Of a stretch of 64,000 nt of DNA, positions 59,201 to 64,000 are shown piece after piece. The position numbers and the translations under genes were made by a program. Where the stretch lies: positions 58,501 through 122,500 of the forward strand of contig MCFH01000050.1 of the NCBI GenBank assembly GCA_002104945.1. Direction: 5' to 3'. Every line of letters starts with the position of its first letter. Positions within the stretch are counted from its first letter, which is position 1. Origin of the DNA: Piromyces finnis (lineage: Eukaryota; Neocallimastigomycota; Neocallimastigomycetes; Neocallimastigales; Neocallimastigaceae). The notes beneath the pieces are model-generated. The model ran no database searches and was not told the DNA's origin. It saw nothing but the letters and a program-made list of their open reading frames with translations.

Positions 59201-59948
59201 TAATAAAACATTATTTCCTTCATTTAAATATGACGAATTTCCTTTTAAAAAATTAGAGGATGCTCCTTTTCTAATAATTAATGGTTGTATAATGCTAACA
59301 GAAGTTTTTTTTAAATTTGTATGATTTTTACTTATTCTTTTTTTAGTTTCTTTTTTTTCTTTAACTTCAGATTTTTGTTTATTACTATCAAAAATGTTTG
59401 AATCTGATATTTTTTTATTATTAATATTGGAATTTTCATTTTGTTTTGAGATTTCAATACCGGAAATATTAATTTTTTCTGTTGTGATTTCATTTTCATT
59501 TTGTGAATTACAATTTACTTCTGTCTTTGTACTTTCATTTTCTAATGGGTTTTCTAATTTTTCATTTTTGAAAATACCTTTTTAAATTATATTATTTTCA
59601 GTATCATTTTAAGAAATGAAAAATAATTTATTAATTACATTAGGTATGTATGTTACTAATAATAATAATAATAATACAATAATTTTGGTATTATTATGAA
59701 TATTACTAACCTTTTTCCTTTTTTGTTGTTACATTATTATTATCTGATTTTTCATTTATATTTTTTACATTTTCATTTATACTATTACTTTTTGTATTTA
59801 TATTCTCTTTATTGTTTTCTGTTTTAACTTTATTATTACTTAAAAAATTATTACTAGATGAAGTATTTTCATCAACTTTAGTTTCTGAAATTTCTTTATT
59901 AGTTACTTCACTTATAATATTAATTGTATTGTTATTGTTCTCATCCAT
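56267..59948 (-). CDS. ARP8: Actin-related protein 8 (INO80 complex subunit)
   Basis: About eight exons, ~950 residues, from the ATG at 59946-59948. The first ~250 residues are Asn/Lys/Glu-rich. The actin fold starts at 'DVIVIHPGSRYLRIGKASDAFP', with 'IPHCIARD' following. Later blocks are 'ESACAAFGAGFSMSCIVDIGAQKTSISCIEDG', 'LKYGGDDITKLLMALL', 'SYPEIDLTRIYDW'-like sequence, 'SILVIGGGGMIPGLSKMIEDRV' and the C-terminal 'SRVLTWKGASILSKLDCASEMWVGAKEWENGG'. All are characteristic of Arp8 rather than actin. A charged insert (59000-58700) and an Asn/Ser-rich insert (57150-56870) interrupt the fold, as Arp8 inserts do. Arp8 joins Arp4 and actin on the INO80 HSA domain and helps the remodeller sense linker DNA. 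Confidence 0.94.
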
Positions 59949-60328
59949 TTTGATATAAAATTTGTATGGTATATAAAAGCAATCAAAGTATTATATATTC
60001 AATAAAATATAAATAGTAAGTCCCTTATTAAATTAAATTTTATTCAATTTAGAATTAAGATTTCATAGTTTAAAAATTTTGAAATTTCAAATCAGGAAAA
60101 AAAAAATATAATTTTATTTTTCAATTTTATTTCATAATATAATTTATTGATTAAATTAAATTAATCTTTAAAAGTAATTTTTTATAAAATATATATTTAT
60201 ATATTAATTTAATATGAAAAAAATAACCAACAAAAATCAATTATCCATTATTTTAAAAACTTTTTTTATTAATAATTCATTTTAATTTTTAATTTTTATT
60301 ACTAGTATTAAAAGCTATTAAAATTAAA
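59949..60328. promoter_or_regulatory. Divergent promoter, ARP8 / PTRH2
   Basis: 380 bases between divergent start codons, A/T-rich. No named element was identified. Confidence 0.4.
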
Positions 60329-61324
60329 ATGGATAAAGAACAAACATATTCAGTATTAAAGCTAGTAGCATCAATGGCACTTTCTGTTGCTTTAAGTATA
60401 TTAATTAAAAAAAAAACTGAAATTTCAACAAATGATACACCAAAAGATGTAGATTTTATTCATAATTATACGGAGGCTGAGCCAAATAGCGAAGATTTAA
60501 TAATGGTAGTCTTGGTTTTCATTTATTATACAAAAATATGTATATTTATTATTAATTACTCAAATTTATAAAAATCTATTATAAATTTTTTATATTTTTA
60601 CAGGCTTTAATTGTAAGAATGGATTTAAAAATGACTAAAGGAAAGGCAACAGCCCAAGTAATTCTTTTTTTTTTTTTTTTTTTTTTTTCACTCCTATATA
60701 TTATTATTATATATCATAAAGGAACTAAATGATAAAATTATTTATAGTGTTGTCATGCTGCTGTTGCTCTCAATTCAATTGTGAATGAAGATGTAATATA
60801 TTTATAAATAATTATAATAGCAAATGAAAATATTTACTTATTAAGTATATTATTAATTTAGATTTTAAATCAATGGAAAAATAATGGTCAACCAAAATAT
60901 ATTTTGAAATGTCAATCTCAAGAGGATTTGTATGTTAAAATGTTCAATTCTACAATATATATTTGTTTAATTTAAATTTAATGGGATTTTCTTTTAATTA
61001 TTAATGTATTAAATAAATTTCGGGATTCCAATAATTTTATTTAAATATAATAAATTGAATATAAAATATGAAGACATAATATTGCTAAAGAAGCAAGGAA
61101 ATCAAATATTCAAGCCTATATTATTAGAGATGCTGGTCGTACTCAAATTCCAAGTGGTTCAGAAACTGTACTTGGCATTGGTCCAGGTTTGTATTCAAAT
61201 ATATTAGCTAAACAATTCATAAAATACAATTTTACTAATTGTTATTTATAATTATAAAATAAAAATAATGAAAGCTAAGAAATCGATAATTGACGAAATT
61301 ACAAAAGGACTTCAAAAATATTAA
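60329..61324 (+). CDS. PTRH2: Peptidyl-tRNA hydrolase 2 (Pth2/PTRH2)
   Basis: Six exons (60329-60505, 60604-60657, 60748-60792, 60862-60929, 61074-61186, 61275-61324) splice to 168 residues. Residues ~10-26 form an N-terminal membrane anchor ('VLKLVASMALSVALSILI'). The catalytic domain follows: 'ALIVRMDLKMTKGKATAQCCHAAVAL', 'QPKYILKCQSQEDL', 'AYIIRDAGRTQIPSGSETVLGIGP' and a final 'IIDEITKGLQKY'. These are the conserved Pth2 blocks, including the Lys in 'KGKxxAQ' and the Asp in 'RDAGRTQI' used in catalysis. The enzyme releases peptide from stalled peptidyl-tRNA. The anchor matches the outer-membrane form in animals and yeast. In an anaerobic fungus the target would be the hydrogenosome or ER (inference). 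Confidence 0.96.
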
Positions 61325-61723
61325 ATTAATCTTTTCAATTCTTTTTTTTTAAAAAAATAAAATAAAATAAAAAATGATATATAGTATTAACGAAAAGAAT
61401 TTTAAATAATTTAATAATTTAAAATAAAAACAATATAGATATGAAAAAATTTATTTTAACATTTTATTTTTCAATTTTATTATTTTTCAATTTTATTATT
61501 TTTTCAATTTTATTATTTCATTAGTTTATTTTATTATTTTATAGTTTTATTTTAATTCAACTTTTTTGTTATAATTCCATAGTATATAAACATATATATT
61601 TCTTTTTTTGACATATATAGTAATAATACTTAGTTCAAAGGTTTGGTATTATCTATCATAAATATGATAAATTTTATTATTTATATTATGTTTGCATATT
61701 ATTTGATAAAATAATATAAATAT
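61325..61723. other. Intergenic, convergent 3' ends
   Basis: About 400 bases with repeated ATTTTATTATTTT-type units near 61456-61550. No gene. Confidence 0.5.
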
Positions 61724-62957
61724 TTAAGCAGTAACAAGTTCTGGTTCTGGTTTTCCTAATTTATTTTTATAAAAAAAATAATTAATATATTGGTCTTATA
61801 ATATATTTCCATATAAATAATTCATACTTTCTGCCTTGACTTCTTCTTTTTCTGATTCTGGTTCTTCCTCAACTTCAACCTTTGGTAATTTAGTATTTGG
61901 TACCTCTGGTAATTTATTATTAATCTTTACAAGATTTTTATATTTAATATATTTTTTTAATAATTTTATATTCTTATTTAATAAAATAATAATAATAGAA
62001 AAAAAGAAAGCATAAATATAATAATAAAAATATAAATTTACTTCTTCTTCAATAAGTTGGTTCAATTCATCTTCAATTGCTTCTTCATCTTCGACAGTAA
62101 AAGCACCACTTAATAATTCAGAAATTTCCTATTTTATAAATTTCGAAACAATTAGTTTTTTTTTTTATTTTTCTTTTCTATTTATTTATTTTTCTATATA
62201 TCTTTTATATTTATTTTAATTATGCTATTCGAAATTTTACATTTTGATAAGCAACAGCTTCAGCAGTCTCATTCATTAAATCTTCAACCTTTTCAATGGA
62301 CATTTCATTATTAAGTTTGGTAAGAGTTTCATTACCAATCTTTAATTTGTCAATGATGTCTTTTTCAACCACAGCATATTCAATACTTCTAGTCTATTTA
62401 TAATTAACATTTTTATTAACATTATAATTTATTTACCATTTCTACATTTTTATAATTATTTACCAATTCTTCAACATTCATTAATTGAGTATCTATTTTT
62501 TCTATTAATTGTTCTTGATACTTTCTCTTCTTTAAAGCTAATAAAGCCTTCTTCTTATCTCCATTTTTTAAATTAATTTTTGCAATTTCATATTCTCTAT
62601 CAAGTACAACTTGAATCTATATAAATAAAAAAGTATATTAAAACAAATGTAATTAATTAATTAAAAATGTATTCAATATAAATTATACATGGGCACTGCA
62701 TTTAATAGAATATTTTATAAATTATAAATAATTATTTCAATAATTATATATTTTGTATTATTAATTAATTATTTTTTAAAATCTATGTGTATTAGAATTA
62801 TTTATTACATTAATTTCCTTTCTATTATATTACAATATATAAAATGTACCTTTTTTTGGTATTGTGTAAGCTTATCTCTTTGAATTTTTAAATCAAGAAT
62901 AGCTTTATCTTGTGATGTAATTTTTTTAGACTTTGGTTTACTTGAACTTGAACCCAT
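61724..62957 (-). CDS. VPS20: CHMP6/VPS20, ESCRT-III subunit
   Basis: Six exons, ~213 residues, from the ATG at 62955-62957 to the TAA at 61724-61726. The N-terminus MGSSSSKPKSKK is a canonical myristoylation signal (Gly2, Ser6-type context), as in Vps20/CHMP6. Next comes 'ITSQDKAILDLKIQRDKLTQYQKK', nearly identical to the family's 'VTEQDKAILQLKQQRDKLRQYQK'. Then follow 'KKALLALKKRKYQEQLIEK', 'MSIEKVEDLMNETAEAVAYQNEISELLSGAF' and 'EDEEAIEDELNQLIEEE'. The C-terminus contains 'NKLPEVPNTKLPKVE' and ends 'PEPELVTA'. VPS20 links ESCRT-II (Vps25) to Snf7 polymerisation in multivesicular-body formation. Confidence 0.95.
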
Positions 62958-63577
62958 TTTTTTTCTTATTATTTATTAATATTTTAAAATTAAGAATTTT
63001 ATTATATAGCTTTTTTTTTAATTTAATTATTAAATAATTTTTTTTACAATTATTTACAATGAATTATATCATATTTCCATTAATTTTAATAAAATTTTAA
63101 TGTATTATATACTATTAAAAATTTTAATGAATTAGATAAAATATTACAAAATATAAAATAAAAGAAATACAATTACCTCGATATCTTCCTATTTAAATAT
63201 TGAAAGTTTTTTTTATAACAATAATACTAATAAAATGTTTCGGTTGTTCATTTTGGTTAGAGTAATTATTTATTTTAGAACTATTCAAGTAACTCAAAAT
63301 TACTTCAATAATTAAATAAAGTTGTATATAAATAATTGATTACTTTATTTTAACTATTTAATTAAATAGTTCATTTATAATATATTATATTGATAATAAT
63401 ATGGATGGATAAGCTTAACTTTATTACATAATTGTGGATTTATAATTATATAATTATATAATGTAATTTAATTAATGTTTATACTATTGTTTTCATTACC
63501 ATTAAACCTTATTTAGTATAAAAATATAATTATAAAAATAATTAGAAAATTTTAAAATTAAAATAATAAGAAATTTA
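62958..63577. promoter_or_regulatory. Divergent promoter region, VPS20 / unknown gene
   Basis: About 620 bases of AT-rich sequence between divergent starts. Nothing specific was seen. Confidence 0.35.
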
Positions 63578-64000
63578 ATGGAAGATTTTGAATTAGAAGA
63601 GATTTCAAATCATTTTTATGATTTTTTAATATACAATTTAAAAAATCCAAATGTTAATAATAGTATTTTCTCATCATCAATAATATATCAATTATTAGAA
63701 GAAGAACCATTATTAAAAGAAGAAAATAATTATGAAATAAATTCAATAAATAATAAATCTAATGAAAATGATTTTATTTTTTATAGGAATCAATTACTTG
63801 ATAGTATCATAAATGAATTTGATAATAAAGATGTTACGACTGAAACAACGAATTATCCTTTATTAAAAAATCTAAAAAATCCATTTCTATATTTCAAAAA
63901 AGGTTTACCAAGCAAACCTTATTATAAAACTATTTCATATATTGTACATAATTGGAATAAACTTAGAATATTTCCATACAATTTTATAGATCATGAAATG
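63578..64000 (+). CDS. Unknown protein, 3' truncated by window end
   Basis: The frame opens at the ATG at 63578-63580 (MEDFELEEISNHFYDF) and stays open for 141 codons to the window edge. Composition is acidic and Asn-rich, then more ordered: 'NPFLYFKKGLPSKPYYK' followed by 'SYIVHNWNKLRIFPYNF', which has the aromatic/basic pattern of a folded domain. I do not recognise the family, and introns may follow beyond the window. Confidence 0.65.
   Translation, partial: MEDFELEEISNHFYDFLIYNLKNPNVNNSIFSSSIIYQLLEEEPLLKEENNYEINSINNKSNENDFIFYRNQLLDSIINEFDNKDVTTETTNYPLLKNLKNPFLYFKKGLPSKPYYKTISYIVHNWNKLRIFPYNFIDHEM

Overview
The window is nuclear DNA of an extremely AT-rich eukaryote. Genes are broken by many short introns (GTAAAT/GTATAT-type donors, TAG/AAG acceptors), and proteins carry long Asn/Ser/Lys-rich low-complexity stretches. 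A fungus-specific family (STB6-like) occurs beside several flagellum/axoneme families (SAXO4/PPP1R32, CFAP299, Tctex-type dynein light chain, CCDC87, Dpy-30 domain). A zoosporic fungus fits best, and the base composition points to an anaerobic gut fungus (Neocallimastigomycota). That placement is inference. No bacterial operon, CRISPR array, recognisable transposon, rRNA gene or tRNA gene was seen.

Layout, left to right. 2-1075: 3' part of an unknown membrane- or GPI-anchored protein gene (+). 1717-4018: SAXO4-like (-). 4766-5806: CFAP299 (+). 6207-8550: proline-rich protein (-). 9039-12250: STB6-like (-), divergent from TRAPPC12 with a poly-Asn N-terminus (12740-15634, +). 16182-17504: Tctex-type dynein light chain (+). 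17739-18932: FRA10AC1-like (-). 19224-27566: very large CCDC87-like gene (-) with an 81-unit ATT repeat in one intron. 28769-29107: 85-residue two-exon protein (-). 29108-34806: 5.7 kb gene desert. 34807-38514: 1235-residue low-complexity protein (+). 38839-42033: DDHD phospholipase (-). 42400-42680: GC-enriched, hairpin-containing element that is probably a non-coding RNA gene. 43636-47662: RBM26/27 (Rmn1) homologue (-). 48767-50590: tRNA m3C methyltransferase (+). 50958-51816: SWS1/ZSWIM7 (-), sharing a short divergent promoter with a Dpy-30-domain protein (52052-52879, +). 53912-55334: seipin (-). 56267-59948: ARP8 (-), divergent from PTRH2 (60329-61324, +). 61724-62957: CHMP6/VPS20 (-). 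63578-64000: start of an unrecognised gene (+).

Most genes are ordinary housekeeping (RNA processing, chromatin, trafficking, lipid, tRNA, recombination). A loose flagellar group lies in the first 27.6 kb, with one more member at 52 kb. Gene models were built by hand from reading frame, splice motifs and remembered family sequences. Where I summed exons (CFAP299, TRAPPC12, the dynein light chain, the proline-rich protein, PTRH2, the Dpy-30 protein, the 85-residue protein) the spliced length is a multiple of three. Family names come from recognised motifs, not from a search. The strongest candidate for something undescribed is the GC-enriched element at 42.4 kb.
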